Positions 1-7,535 of a stretch of 36,655 nucleotides of DNA are shown here, in pieces. How positions within the stretch are numbered: the first letter of the stretch is position 1; the number at the start of each line of letters is the position of its first letter. This DNA is from Methylobacterium sp. Leaf118. GTDB lineage: Bacteria; Pseudomonadota; Alphaproteobacteria; Rhizobiales; Beijerinckiaceae. The notes under the pieces were generated by a model. The model had not been told where the DNA came from. It worked only from the letters and a program-made list of their open reading frames with translations, and made no database searches. The DNA is taken from the NCBI RefSeq assembly GCF_920984675.1, contig NZ_CAKLBV010000026.1:1-36655 (forward strand). The letters run 5' to 3'. The position numbers and the translations under genes are program-made.

Positions 1-648
1 CTTCTCCGGCGGCCGCTCGGCGGCCTTCTCCAGCGGAGCGGGGGCGGCGGCCGGCGCGACGGCGGCCGGAGCCGCAGGGGCCGCGGGATCGGCCTCCACC
101 GATGGGGCAGGCGCGGAGCCGGGGCTCGCCGCGCCGAGGACCACGATAGGCTCGCCGGATTTGTACTCGGGCGAGACCCGGACTTGGTTGCGATTGAGCT
201 GCAGCACGAGGCGGCCGACCTTGCCCTCCGTCGTGAATTTCAGGACGCGCCAATCGACCGCGATCTTGCGCGAACCGACGCCGAGGAAGCCGCCGAAATC
301 GATCACGGCCGCCCGCGGGCGACCCTCCCGGTCGATGATGACGTCGATGATGCGGCCGAGGTCGTCGCCGTTCATGGCGCGCACGCTCTTGCCCAGCAGG
401 CTCTCGTAATCCTGGGTGTCGAGGACCACGGCCGGGGTTCCGCCCCCCTGGGCGGGCGGCACCGCGGTGCCGGTCGCAGCGGGGGCCGGCGGCGCGCCGG
501 CAGGGGGAGGGGAGGCCGGCGGCGCGCCGGCGGAGGGCGGAGTGGCCGGCGGGTCGCCGGCTCCGTTGGGGGCGCCGTCCGCGGCCTGCGCCGTCGTGGC
601 CAGCAGGGCGATCGCCGGTGTCACGATCGTCCGGATCAGTCTGCGCAC
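1..648 (-). CDS. Secreted PRC-barrel domain protein (3' end outside window)
   Basis: The reading frame runs from a GTG at 648 to the window edge without a stop, giving 216 residues. A GAGAGGTG-type ribosome site precedes the GTG. Residues 1-22 form a signal peptide ending TTAQA. Residues 25-75 are low-complexity Pro/Ala with repeated AGAPPA blocks. Residues 78-158 are a PRC-barrel: DTQDYESLLGKSV, then DLGRIIDVIIDREGRPRAAV and a FGGFLGVG turn. After about 165 it becomes Ala/Pro-rich again and continues off the window. PRC-barrels are small beta-barrels used in protein or RNA contacts; secreted versions in methylobacteria have no firmly assigned role known to me. The next gene upstream is divergent. 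Domain call is sure; function is unknown. Confidence 0.85.
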   Translation of the reverse strand, partial: MRRLIRTIVTPAIALLATTAQAADGAPNGAGDPPATPPSAGAPPASPPPAGAPPAPAATGTAVPPAQGGGTPAVVLDTQDYESLLGKSVRAMNGDDLGRIIDVIIDREGRPRAAVIDFGGFLGVGSRKIAVDWRVLKFTTEGKVGRLVLQLNRNQVRVSPEYKSGEPIVVLGAASPGSAPAPSVEADPAAPAAPAAVAPAAAPAPLEKAAERPPEK

Positions 649-1041
649 CCCTGCACCTCTCGCCGTGTCGAGCAAAGTCCCCGAGAGCCCGTGGGCGGCC
701 GTCGGGACGATGCGAAATCAAGATTCACGCGCATCGGGTTGGAGACGATCGTCCGCCCGATGTTCGACGAAGTGCCCCGCCCGACGGGCCGGAGGCCGAT
801 CGCTGCCCCTCTCATAAGGAGCGGGCGGACGCCGCGTCCATGCCCGGCAACCACGGCGAAGTTGTGGACCGGGCAGGGCGAGGGCGCGATCGAGCGGCTC
901 AGGTCCGGCGCGCCTTCGTGACAGGACCCAACCTGAGGCGGTCTGGTTTTCGCCCCAACCCTGCCTTAGAGCCGTGCGGAAGAGAGCAATCCTATTTCCG
1001 CGGAGTCGCGCGACGCCGCGGCCCCTCCGAGGACGAAGGCC
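649..1041. other. Divergent intergenic region, no gene seen
   Basis: This is the 393-bp spacer between the divergent PRC-barrel and lipoprotein genes, and it presumably carries both promoters. The open frames that cross it have no recognisable protein features. I found no convincing -35/-10 pair, repeat or RNA. Confidence 0.5.
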
Positions 1042-1416
1042 ATGACCATCCCGTCGAGACTCTGCGCCACGGCGCTTCTGCTGGCGAGCCTCGGCGGCTG
1101 CCAAGCGCTCAGCGGCGGCGGCGGCGTGATGCCCGAGACCGAGATCGGGCCCCCGCCCTCGGCCCGCGGGACGGTGCCGGGCCGCCCGCTCCGCAGCAGC
1201 CAGGTGGACGAGGACGGCGCCCCGCTGCCCTCCACGCCGACCCGGCGCCTCGACCTGCCCAAGAACGTGCGCGGCGAAGTCCGCACCGCCGACGAGGGTC
1301 CGCGCCGCATCAACCGCGAGGACCTCGAAGGGGGACAGACGGGCCGGAGCGGCTCGGGCGGCGTCAGCCCGGCGCTGACGCCCGGCGGCGGCGTCGGGGT
1401 CGGCGGACGCTTCTAG
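1042..1416 (+). CDS. Small putative lipoprotein, function unknown
   Basis: 124 residues. The N-terminus is a lipoprotein signal: a hydrophobic stretch ending LASLGGC, with Cys20 as the probable lipidated residue. The rest is polar, rich in Pro, Gly and Arg, ends in a Gly-rich tail (GGGVGVGGRF) and has no predicted membrane segment. A GAGGA motif lies about 10 bases upstream of the ATG. The gene ends 7 bp before the convergent PRC-barrel gene. I do not recognise the family. It is likely anchored in the outer or inner membrane facing the periplasm, judged from the lipobox alone. Confidence 0.75.
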   Translation: MTIPSRLCATALLLASLGGCQALSGGGGVMPETEIGPPPSARGTVPGRPLRSSQVDEDGAPLPSTPTRRLDLPKNVRGEVRTADEGPRRINREDLEGGQTGRSGSGGVSPALTPGGGVGVGGRF

Positions 1417-1423
1417 CCCTTCC

Positions 1424-1864
1424 TCAAACGGTCGGGGCCTTGCGCCCTCCCCAATGGTCGTCGAGGCGACCGCCGAAGGAGGGATCGGAGAAGGGGTCTT
1501 CCCCCGGCCCCTGGGTCGGGGCCCCTTCGAGATCGGCCGGGTCGATATCGACCACGTAGCCGCCGAGCTCGGTCGAGTAGGTCAGCGCCTTCCAGGGCAG
1601 GGGATGGTAGGCCTCGCCGAAGCCGAGGAAGCCACCGAAGGACAGGACCGCGTAGGCCACCTGCCCGGTAAACTTATCCACCATGAAATTGTGGACGGTC
1701 CCGAGATGGCGCCCCGTGCCGTCATAGACGGGCGTGCCATCCACCCGGTTCGACGCGATCAGGCGCGGCGTCTCCTCGATGGCGACGCCTTCGCCGGAGG
1801 CGGGGTCGAGTTCCAGGCTTCCGGGCTTTCGGACGGCGTGTTCGCCGGGCAGGTCCGTCGGCAT
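1424..1864 (-). CDS. Cytoplasmic PRC-barrel domain protein
   Basis: 146 residues with no signal peptide, unlike the PRC-barrel protein at the window start. The PRC-barrel spans about residues 33-108: TPRLIASNRVDGTPVYD, HLGTVHNFMVDKFTGQVAYAV, then FGGFLGFGEAYHPLPW and DIDPADLEGAP. This arrangement is typical of the photosynthetic reaction centre H-subunit-like PRC proteins that are widespread and stress-associated in Rhizobiales. A GGGAGA ribosome site is present upstream. It is a stand-alone gene, convergent with the lipoprotein gene. The family is clear, but partners and exact role cannot be read from the sequence. Confidence 0.88.
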   Translation of the reverse strand: MPTDLPGEHAVRKPGSLELDPASGEGVAIEETPRLIASNRVDGTPVYDGTGRHLGTVHNFMVDKFTGQVAYAVLSFGGFLGFGEAYHPLPWKALTYSTELGGYVVDIDPADLEGAPTQGPGEDPFSDPSFGGRLDDHWGGRKAPTV

Positions 1865-1997
1865 TCAGGTCTCCCGCAGGTCTCTCAAGCGTCGCCCACG
1901 ACCGGGCCTGCCTTGAATGCCCTGCGCCCCGACGGGTTCCCGCCGCGGGCCCCCGCGGCCGGCGCCGATCGCGCCGGCCGTCGGGGACGATGCTCAC

Positions 1998-2336
1998 TCA
2001 GTACCAGGGCCGAGGGCCGTAGCCGTAACCATAGACGGGGCGCGGCCGATCATAGCCCCAGGGCCGGTAGACGGGCCGCGGGCGATAATAGCCGTAGGGC
2101 CCGCCATAGACCGGTCGGCCCCAATAGGGCCTCGGCCCGTACAGGTTCGGCCGGCAGATGCCCCAGGGATTGGGATGGAAGCCCGGGCCGCAGCCCCCCG
2201 CCGTGCGCTCGACGAGCGCGCCCTCGGCCGCGGCGCCGAGGGGCGCGGGGCTGAGAGGGGCCGCCTGGGCGCTGCCCGCCCATCCGAGGCTGCCGGCGAT
2301 CACCGCAGCCAATGCGAACGCCTTCGCGTGCGTCAT
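1998..2336 (-). CDS. GCG_CRPN-type secreted Tyr/Pro/Gly-rich protein
   Basis: 112 residues. A signal peptide covers residues 1-25 (ends GSAQA). A short conserved block follows, with GCG at 48-50 and CRPN at 61-64 (GCGPGFHPNPWGICRPN). This is the prefix motif after which the family is named, where it precedes a variable repeat tail. The tail is made of YGPRPYWGRPVYGG-like and RPVYRPWGY units. The two cysteines probably form a disulfide in the periplasm. Such proteins are frequent in Methylobacterium and Bradyrhizobium and have no known function. The family match rests on the motif pair, from memory. Confidence 0.85.
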   Translation of the reverse strand: MTHAKAFALAAVIAGSLGWAGSAQAAPLSPAPLGAAAEGALVERTAGGCGPGFHPNPWGICRPNLYGPRPYWGRPVYGGPYGYYRPRPVYRPWGYDRPRPVYGYGYGPRPWY

Positions 2337-2609
2337 CGTACGATCCTCTCCGTTCGGCCGTCACTTCCGGCCAAGGTCGGACGGTAGGGCCGCCTCGATG
2401 AACCGTCGCTGACCGACCTCGTCTCCGTCATTCCATCGAAACCAGGCCGCCAACAGCCTCCGACGGACGCGGTCACGATGCGGACGGTCGGCCGGGCCGA
2501 TCGCGGGCCCAAGATTGACGCTTCGACCCCGATCCCCGACAAGGCGGCCCGTGCGGTCGGGCGCGGGCCGATCGCGTCATGATCCTCGAAGGGCCTCGTC
2601 CGCGCCGCG

Positions 2610-3983
2610 ATGCTGTTCAACTCCTTCGTCTTCCTGCTCGCCTTCCTGCCGGCCGCGCTGCTCCTGCACGCGGCGGCCGAGCGCTACCGTCCGCAATGGC
2701 GGCTGCCGGTGCTCGCGGGGCTATCTTTCGTCTTTTATGCTTGGTGGGACTGGCGCTTCCTGCCGCTGCTCCTCGGCTCGATCGCGATCAACTGGGGCGT
2801 GGCGCGCGTCCTGCCGCGCGATCGAACCGGCTGGCTCTTTCCGGCCGCGATCGCGGGCAACCTCGCGGTGCTGGCGGCCTTCAAGTATCTCGGCTTCTTC
2901 ACCGACCTCGCGAACCTGATTCCTGCCCTCGACCTGCAGCGGGTCGATCTGGTCCTGCCGCTCGGGATCTCGTTCTTCACCTTCCACCACATCATGTACC
3001 TGACGGACCTGAAGGCAGGGCGCGCGCCCTCCTTCGGGCTCACGCGGTACGCCCTCTACATCGCCTTCTTCCCACAGGTTCTCGCCGGCCCGCTCGTGCG
3101 CTGGAGCGAGATCATGCACCAGTTCGAGGGGCGCCCCTACGCGCGGCCCGACGCGGCCGAGCGGATCGGGCGCGGGCTGATGCTGCTCACCGTCGGACTC
3201 GCCAAGAAGGTCTTCCTCGGCGATCCGCTCGCGGCCTACGCCAACCCGGTCTTCCAGGCGGCCGCCGCGGGCAAGACGATCACGGTCGCAGAGGCGTGGC
3301 AGGGGACGCTCGGCTTCACCTTCCAGATCTACTTCGACTTCTCCGGCTACACCGACATGGCTCTGGGGCTGGCGCTGCTGTTCGGGATCGTGCTGCCGCA
3401 GAACTTCGACGTACCCTATCGCGCGACCTCGTTGCGCGACTTCTGGCGGCGCTGGCACATGACGCTCTCGCGCTTCCTGCGCGACTATCTCTACATTGCC
3501 ATGGGCGGAAATCGGCGCGGCCTCGCGATCCAAGTCGCGGCGCTCTTCGCCACCATGACGCTCGGCGGCCTCTGGCACGGGGCGGGCCTGACCTTCGTCG
3601 CCTGGGGCGCCGCCCATGGCGTCGGCCTCGGCGCGGGCGTGCTCTGGCGCCGGGCGGGCGGGCGGATGCCGCAGGTCCTGGGCTGGGCACTGACGGCCCT
3701 GTTCGTGATCCTGACCTGGGTGCTGTTCCGCGCGACCTCCTTCGAGGCCGCGTTGGCGATGTACAAGGGCCTGCTCGGGTTCGCGCCGACCGGCACCGGC
3801 TTCAAGTGGCGCACGATCCTGATGGCCGCCGCGGTCGCGATGATCGGCCCGACCGCATGGGCCGCCATCCACCGTCTCCCGCCGAATCGCTGGCTCGCGC
3901 TGGCCTTCGCCGTCGTGTTCGTCGTCGTGCTCCTCAAGATCGGAAACGATGCGAATTACGAGTTCATCTACTTCCAGTTCTGA
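2610..3983 (+). CDS. MBOAT-family O-acyltransferase (AlgI-like)
   Basis: 457 residues, near the usual size for AlgI-type proteins (about 460-520). It is a polytopic inner-membrane protein that starts with the family hallmark MLFNSFVFLLAFLP. The conserved core includes FFPQVLAGPLVRW (153-165), YFDFSGYTDMALGL (241-254), SLRDFWRRWHMTLSRFLRDY (274-293, His283) and GGLWHGAGLTFVAWG (319-333, His323). His323 matches the invariant MBOAT catalytic His. These enzymes pass acyl groups, usually acetyl, from cytoplasmic donors across the membrane to an extracytoplasmic glycan. The next gene starts one base after this stop and encodes an SGNH-like periplasmic partner, as in alginate and Dlt-type acylation systems. 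The glycan acceptor is unknown; no polymer synthase is nearby. Confidence 0.92.
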   Translation: MLFNSFVFLLAFLPAALLLHAAAERYRPQWRLPVLAGLSFVFYAWWDWRFLPLLLGSIAINWGVARVLPRDRTGWLFPAAIAGNLAVLAAFKYLGFFTDLANLIPALDLQRVDLVLPLGISFFTFHHIMYLTDLKAGRAPSFGLTRYALYIAFFPQVLAGPLVRWSEIMHQFEGRPYARPDAAERIGRGLMLLTVGLAKKVFLGDPLAAYANPVFQAAAAGKTITVAEAWQGTLGFTFQIYFDFSGYTDMALGLALLFGIVLPQNFDVPYRATSLRDFWRRWHMTLSRFLRDYLYIAMGGNRRGLAIQVAALFATMTLGGLWHGAGLTFVAWGAAHGVGLGAGVLWRRAGGRMPQVLGWALTALFVILTWVLFRATSFEAALAMYKGLLGFAPTGTGFKWRTILMAAAVAMIGPTAWAAIHRLPPNRWLALAFAVVFVVVLLKIGNDANYEFIYFQF

Positions 3984-3984
3984 G

Positions 3985-5016
3985 ATGGCGCTCCCCTCCG
4001 ACAGCGCCGGAACGCGGGACTGGGCGGGCTTCGCGCGGCTGTTCGTCCGGGCCGTGGTCAGCCTGCTCGTCGGCTACCTCGCGCTCGCGTTCGCCGTCGA
4101 TCCCTATGACAGCGGGCGCTCGACGCTGCTCTCGGCCGGCGCCGTGCGCCCGCAGGGCCCGCGGACCGCCGCCGCCCTGCGCGGGCGAGACCCGGCTTTC
4201 GAGGGCGCGGTGTTGGGCAACTCCCACATCCAGCTCATCGAGCCCGCGCGGCTGACCGCCGCCACGGGCATCCCCTTCGTCCAGCTCTCGATCCCCGCGA
4301 TCGGCCCCAGCGAGCAGCTCGCCCTGATGGGATGGTTCGTGCGCAACCATCCGCGGCCACAGGCCATGATCCTGTCCCTCGACGACTACTGGTGCACGGA
4401 CGATCCCACGCTTCCCAACGACAAGCCGTTCCCGTTCTGGCTCTACAGCCACGACCCGTTCGCCTATGCCCGCGGCCTCCTGCGTTGGCCGGTGGCCCAG
4501 GAGGTGGTCGGCCGCATCGGCTGGCTGCTCGGCGCGCGCCGCCGGCAGGCCCAGGCGGACGGCTGGTGGGACTACGAACCGGATTACCGATATCTCGAGA
4601 GCCTCGATGGCGAGCGCTTCCGCGCCACCCGCGAAACCCCAGCCCCCGAGGAGGCCACACCCGGCCGGGCCGGGCCGGGCTTTCCCGCCGCCGAACGCCT
4701 GGGCGAGGCCCTGGCCGCCCTGCCGGAGGCCTTGGCGTTGGTTGCGGTCCTGCCGCCCATCTACGCCGTGGGCCGGGCCCGTCCCGGCTCGCCGCGGGCG
4801 CAGGCGGAAGCCGCTTGCCGCTCGGCCCTGGAAAAGGCCCTGCGTCGTCACGGGCGCAGCACCCTCGTCGACGGGCGGCGGGAGCGGCCGGCCCTGCACG
4901 ATCCCGCGCTGTTCTTCGACCAGACCCATTACCGGCTCGCTTTGGCCCGATCGCTGGCCGACGAGATCGCCGACGCCGTCCTCCGGCTGCGCGCCGCGCC
5001 GCCGATCGCCCAATGA
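3985..5016 (+). CDS. Membrane-anchored SGNH-like partner of the MBOAT acyltransferase
   Basis: 343 residues from the ATG one base after the MBOAT stop (TGAGATG). An in-frame upstream start at 3949 would overlap the MBOAT gene and is less likely. Residues 14-38 form a single membrane anchor, so the body faces the periplasm. Catalytic-type motifs of SGNH/GDSL esterases are visible: VLGNSHIQL with Ser80, and a C-terminal FDQTHY with Asp312 and His315, the usual DxxH placement. SLDDYWCTDD at 131-140 is also distinctive. By analogy with AlgJ/AlgX and DltD, it would take the acyl group delivered by the MBOAT and transfer it to a glycan. The motifs are seen; the role is inferred from them and from coupling. 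Confidence 0.8.
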   Translation: MALPSDSAGTRDWAGFARLFVRAVVSLLVGYLALAFAVDPYDSGRSTLLSAGAVRPQGPRTAAALRGRDPAFEGAVLGNSHIQLIEPARLTAATGIPFVQLSIPAIGPSEQLALMGWFVRNHPRPQAMILSLDDYWCTDDPTLPNDKPFPFWLYSHDPFAYARGLLRWPVAQEVVGRIGWLLGARRRQAQADGWWDYEPDYRYLESLDGERFRATRETPAPEEATPGRAGPGFPAAERLGEALAALPEALALVAVLPPIYAVGRARPGSPRAQAEAACRSALEKALRRHGRSTLVDGRRERPALHDPALFFDQTHYRLALARSLADEIADAVLRLRAAPPIAQ

Positions 5017-5058
5017 GGTGCAGGCCTCAGAGGTGCAGTCCCGGAGGTGTAGGCCCCG
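5015..5058. repeat. Three imperfect 14-15 bp tandem units after the SGNH gene
   Basis: Three head-to-tail units beginning GAGGTG start at 5015, 5030 and 5044 (for example GAGGTGCAGGCCTCA and GAGGTGTAGGCCCCG). The first overlaps the stop codon of the SGNH-like gene. They are not a hairpin and lie about 180 bp upstream of dksA. No function is evident. Confidence 0.6.
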
Positions 5059-5237
5059 GACGCGCCCGCCTTCGCACCGGTCGGACGCCGGCCTCAGCGT
5101 GTCGTCTGTGCCGCAATGCGAGAGCTTTTTTCGCCGGAGGGTGCAAGGCGCCCGCAACGCGTTGTAGAGGCCGCCCGGCTCGACTATAGCCTCGCCGACG
5201 ATCGCCGCTGACCGGCAGGGAGCGCGAGGATAAGACG

Positions 5238-5657
5238 ATGGCGAAGGTCACGATCGAGGACGGCTACCGGCCCTCCGAAGACGAGCCCTTCATGAACGAA
5301 CGGCAGCGCGAGTATTTCCGGCGCAAGCTGCTCACGTGGAAAAACGAGATCCTGCGCGAGGCGCAGGGGACACTGACCGCGCTCCAGAGCGAGAACGAGA
5401 ACCATCCCGATCTGGCCGACCGCGCCTCCTCGGAGACCGACCGGGCGATCGAGTTGCGGGCCCGTGACCGCCAGCGCAAGCTGACGAGCAAGATCGACGC
5501 CGCGCTCTCCCGGCTGGAGGACGGCTCCTACGGCTTCTGCGAGGAGACCGGCGAACCGATCTCCCTCAAGCGCCTCGATGCCCGACCGATCGCCACCCTG
5601 TCCCTGGAAGCGCAGGAGCGGCACGAGCGCCGCGAGCGCGTCTATCGCGACGACTGA
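5238..5657 (+). CDS. dksA: DksA/TraR-family RNA polymerase-binding regulator
   Basis: 139 residues, close to E. coli DksA (151). A long helical hairpin fills residues 20-95. Its acidic tip is kept: HPDLADRAS with Asp58, Asp61 and Ala63 corresponds to the DxxDxA tip that enters the RNA polymerase secondary channel. The C-terminal finger (98-125) has only one cysteine, Cys101, in YGFCEETGEPISLKRLDARPIATLSLEAQ. The other three zinc ligands of canonical DksA are Thr, Ser and Ala here. The protein is therefore a zinc-free or weak-zinc form, as is common in alphaproteobacteria. It should adjust transcription with ppGpp during nutrient stress. The ribosome site is weak; the AGGATAAG upstream is a candidate. 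It is monocistronic. Confidence 0.93.
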   Translation: MAKVTIEDGYRPSEDEPFMNERQREYFRRKLLTWKNEILREAQGTLTALQSENENHPDLADRASSETDRAIELRARDRQRKLTSKIDAALSRLEDGSYGFCEETGEPISLKRLDARPIATLSLEAQERHERRERVYRDD

Positions 5658-5666
5658 GCGCTCCGG

Positions 5667-5999
5667 TCAGGGCGCGCCCGGCCCGATCCGCAGGAACGAG
5701 CGCACCGGTCCGAACTCGGACGGGCTGCGCGTGTCGATGGACAGGCGGCCCCGCACCGGCGCTGCGGCTCGGCCTGCTCCGGCATCGACGGCGACCCGGC
5801 CCGAAACGCGCAGGCAGGTGGCGGTGCCCGGGATGCGCGCGAATCCCGGCCCCTGGGAGGGGCAGGGCTCCATCGCATCCTCCGACGGCAGCGGGGCACG
5901 ATCCCGTGCCACGGCCGCCATGGGCGCGAGGGCGAGGCACAAAGCGAGGAGCGCCGACGTCCCGTTCCGTTTCGCCTGAGCCGGGCTTTCCTCGGACAT
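5667..5999 (-). CDS. Very short secreted porin-like protein
   Basis: 110 residues. A signal peptide spans about 14-32 (SALLALCLALAPMAAVA). The mature part carries the N-terminal signature of alphaproteobacterial Omp2b/porin proteins: PCPSQGPGFARIPGTATCLRVSGRV, with two cysteines in the usual places. GRLSIDTRSPSEFGPVRSFLRI follows, resembling the second and third strands (typically GR-LDxRTPTEYGxLR). A full porin would continue for 250-400 residues, but this frame stops after LRIGPGAP, only 9 bp from the dksA stop. No porin-like continuation fits in the remaining space. It is either a remnant or a real mini-protein. It starts 16 bp after slyX, with a GAGGG ribosome site, so the two are probably co-transcribed. 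Confidence 0.7.
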   Translation of the reverse strand: MSEESPAQAKRNGTSALLALCLALAPMAAVARDRAPLPSEDAMEPCPSQGPGFARIPGTATCLRVSGRVAVDAGAGRAAAPVRGRLSIDTRSPSEFGPVRSFLRIGPGAP

Positions 6000-6015
6000 G
6001 GCGCGCCCTCGGCCG

Positions 6016-6234
6016 TCAGTAGTGCGGCGGGGGCGGCTCCGGCGCGCCGGAGGCGGAGCGGAAGGCCGAATCCTCGACCTGCTCCTGAAGCCGCGCCAAG
6101 TGCCGGGACAGGCGGTCGATCACCCGCCATTGTTCGGTGATCGCGGCGTTCAGATCCTCGATCACGGCCTCCTGCTCGGTCAGCCGGATCTCCAGGCGCG
6201 CGATGCGGTCGATCGGTGACGGCGTGTCGCTCAT
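6016..6234 (-). CDS. slyX: SlyX family protein
   Basis: 72 residues, the standard SlyX size. It is almost entirely one coiled coil (residues 8-55): IARLEIRLTEQEAVIEDLNA followed by WRVIDRLSRHLARLQEQVED. It ends in the typical Pro-rich tail finishing PPPPHY. I chose the start at MSDTPSPIDR because it gives the usual N-terminus; the longer open frame upstream has no SlyX features. SlyX is a small cytoplasmic protein of unknown function, named for its position beside slyD in enterobacteria. Here it is followed at 16 bp by the short porin-like gene. Confidence 0.88.
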   Translation of the reverse strand: MSDTPSPIDRIARLEIRLTEQEAVIEDLNAAITEQWRVIDRLSRHLARLQEQVEDSAFRSASGAPEPPPPHY

Positions 6235-6801
6235 GGCGGGACCATGCCCATCCGGACGGCGGGCTGGCAAGGGCTTCCCAACGGCCTCCGAGAGCCTCCA
6301 AGGCCCCCCTGCTCGCGCGAGTGGGCCGCGCGCCCTCGGCTTCGACCGGATCCCGCCCGGCGCGACTGTGGACCAAGGGCGGCGCGTCGGAGGGGGGCTC
6401 CGTTCCTCGCATCCGTCGTCGACCGCTTTCCCGTGCCGAGAATGCGCGAGATCCATGCACAGCGCGCAGATCACGTCGACAGCGGCCTCCGGGATACCAT
6501 CCCATCGCCAACCCCTCCGCGCGGACCGGTCCACCCCCGAGTCAAAGCCCTGCCTCGACCGCTCGCCCCTGCGGCCGGCGCCTGAATTCACCCTGACACG
6601 GAGCGATCAGCGCCAGGTCTGTTTGGGGGAGCCGAGCCTCGGCTTTGGTCTTCGAGACCATCGAGACGGCGGCGTTCGAGATGTCTCACCGGATCGGTGC
6701 GATGGCCTTCTGTCGCTCATGCGATCGCACCGGCCATTCGTGGAAAATTGCGCAGTTTGTTTCCGCCCACCTTTCAGACCGTAGCCTCTAGCATCGAGGC
6801 C
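6235..6801. other. Intergenic region between slyX and the PilZ gene
   Basis: 567 bp without a credible gene; crossing frames are compositionally random Arg/Pro-rich. It contains two small dyads in a row: AGCCGAG-C-CTCGGCT (6630-6644) and TGGTCT-TCG-AGACCA (6646-6660). A relatively AT-richer stretch around 6735-6775 probably holds the PilZ gene promoter, but I see no convincing hexamers. No tRNA or known small RNA was recognised. Confidence 0.45.
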
Positions 6802-7398
6802 ATGAACTCGAGTTCCAGCGGCATCCTCGATCGTCCCAGCGCGGATTCGCGGGCTATTTTCCTCCCCGCCATGTGCTGGAGCCCGCGGCATCCGGATTTC
6901 TACGCCGTGACCGAGGGCATCTCCGCGAACGGGATCGGCTTTCGGTCGTCGGTGGTGCCGGAGGCCGGCGAGGCGCTGATCTGCAGCATCCGCTCCATCG
7001 GCACGCTCAGGATCCGGGTCGCGGAGACCGGCCCGCAGAGCTTCCTGGCGCGCCTGTCGACCTCGCGGGAGCGGGCCGCGGAGGTCGCGCGGACGATGAT
7101 GGCGCTCGCGCGCGAACAGCACCGGCCGTCCGAGCCGGGACGGGGGCATCAACGCATCACGCCGCGGCGGCGCGACATCGTGGTCACCTTCGAGGACGGC
7201 AGCACCCTGTCGGGCCGGCTCATCAACGTGTCGGCCTCGGGGGCCGCGGTCTACCTCCCGAAGCCCGTCGCGGTCGGAACCGTCATCACCCTCGGCGCGA
7301 AGGCCGCCCGGGTCATGCGCCAGTTCCAGGACGGGATCGGCGCGGCGTTCCTGCTGCCCCTCGACCCGGCCGAGGTCGAACCCGGCCTCCGGTTGTAG
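6802..7398 (+). CDS. PilZ-domain protein, probable c-di-GMP receptor
   Basis: 198 residues from the ATG at 6802, which has GAGG at the proper spacing; the longer frame from 6697 is not needed. The C-terminal half is a PilZ domain (about 125-195). It has RITPR (RxxxR), then VTFEDGSTLSGRLINVSASGAAVYL with the NxSxxG motif, both needed for cyclic-di-GMP binding, and ends DGIGAAFLLPLD. The N-terminal half (18-95) looks like a second, degenerate PilZ barrel: FYAVTEGISANGIGF and ESGP-like strands without the arginine motif. It is cytoplasmic, with no membrane segments, and stands alone. The output is unknown. In this family it is usually motility, exopolysaccharide or cell-cycle control. Confidence 0.85.
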   Translation: MNSSSSGILDRPSADSRAIFLPAMCWSPRHPDFYAVTEGISANGIGFRSSVVPEAGEALICSIRSIGTLRIRVAETGPQSFLARLSTSRERAAEVARTMMALAREQHRPSEPGRGHQRITPRRRDIVVTFEDGSTLSGRLINVSASGAAVYLPKPVAVGTVITLGAKAARVMRQFQDGIGAAFLLPLDPAEVEPGLRL

Positions 7399-7535
7399 CC
7401 CCCGCCCTCGCATCTGGGGCCGCGAGGGTCTAAGGGAACCGTCTGCCATCAGGGCGCAGGTCTCCTCCGGGACGGCCGCGCCCGCCCCCGAGGGGCTGGG
7501 TCTCCGGCTCCCCGACGCCGCCGGAAGCCCGCTCC

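Noticed and set aside
485..560. GC-rich short repeats suggesting a repeat array
   Set aside because: They encode the AGAPPA low-complexity linker of the PRC-barrel protein, so they are coding repeats and not a separate element. No CRISPR-like spacing is present.
2721..3872. 383-codon minus-strand frame opposite the MBOAT gene
   Set aside because: The translation lacks hydrophobic or domain features and is the antisense of conserved MBOAT codons.
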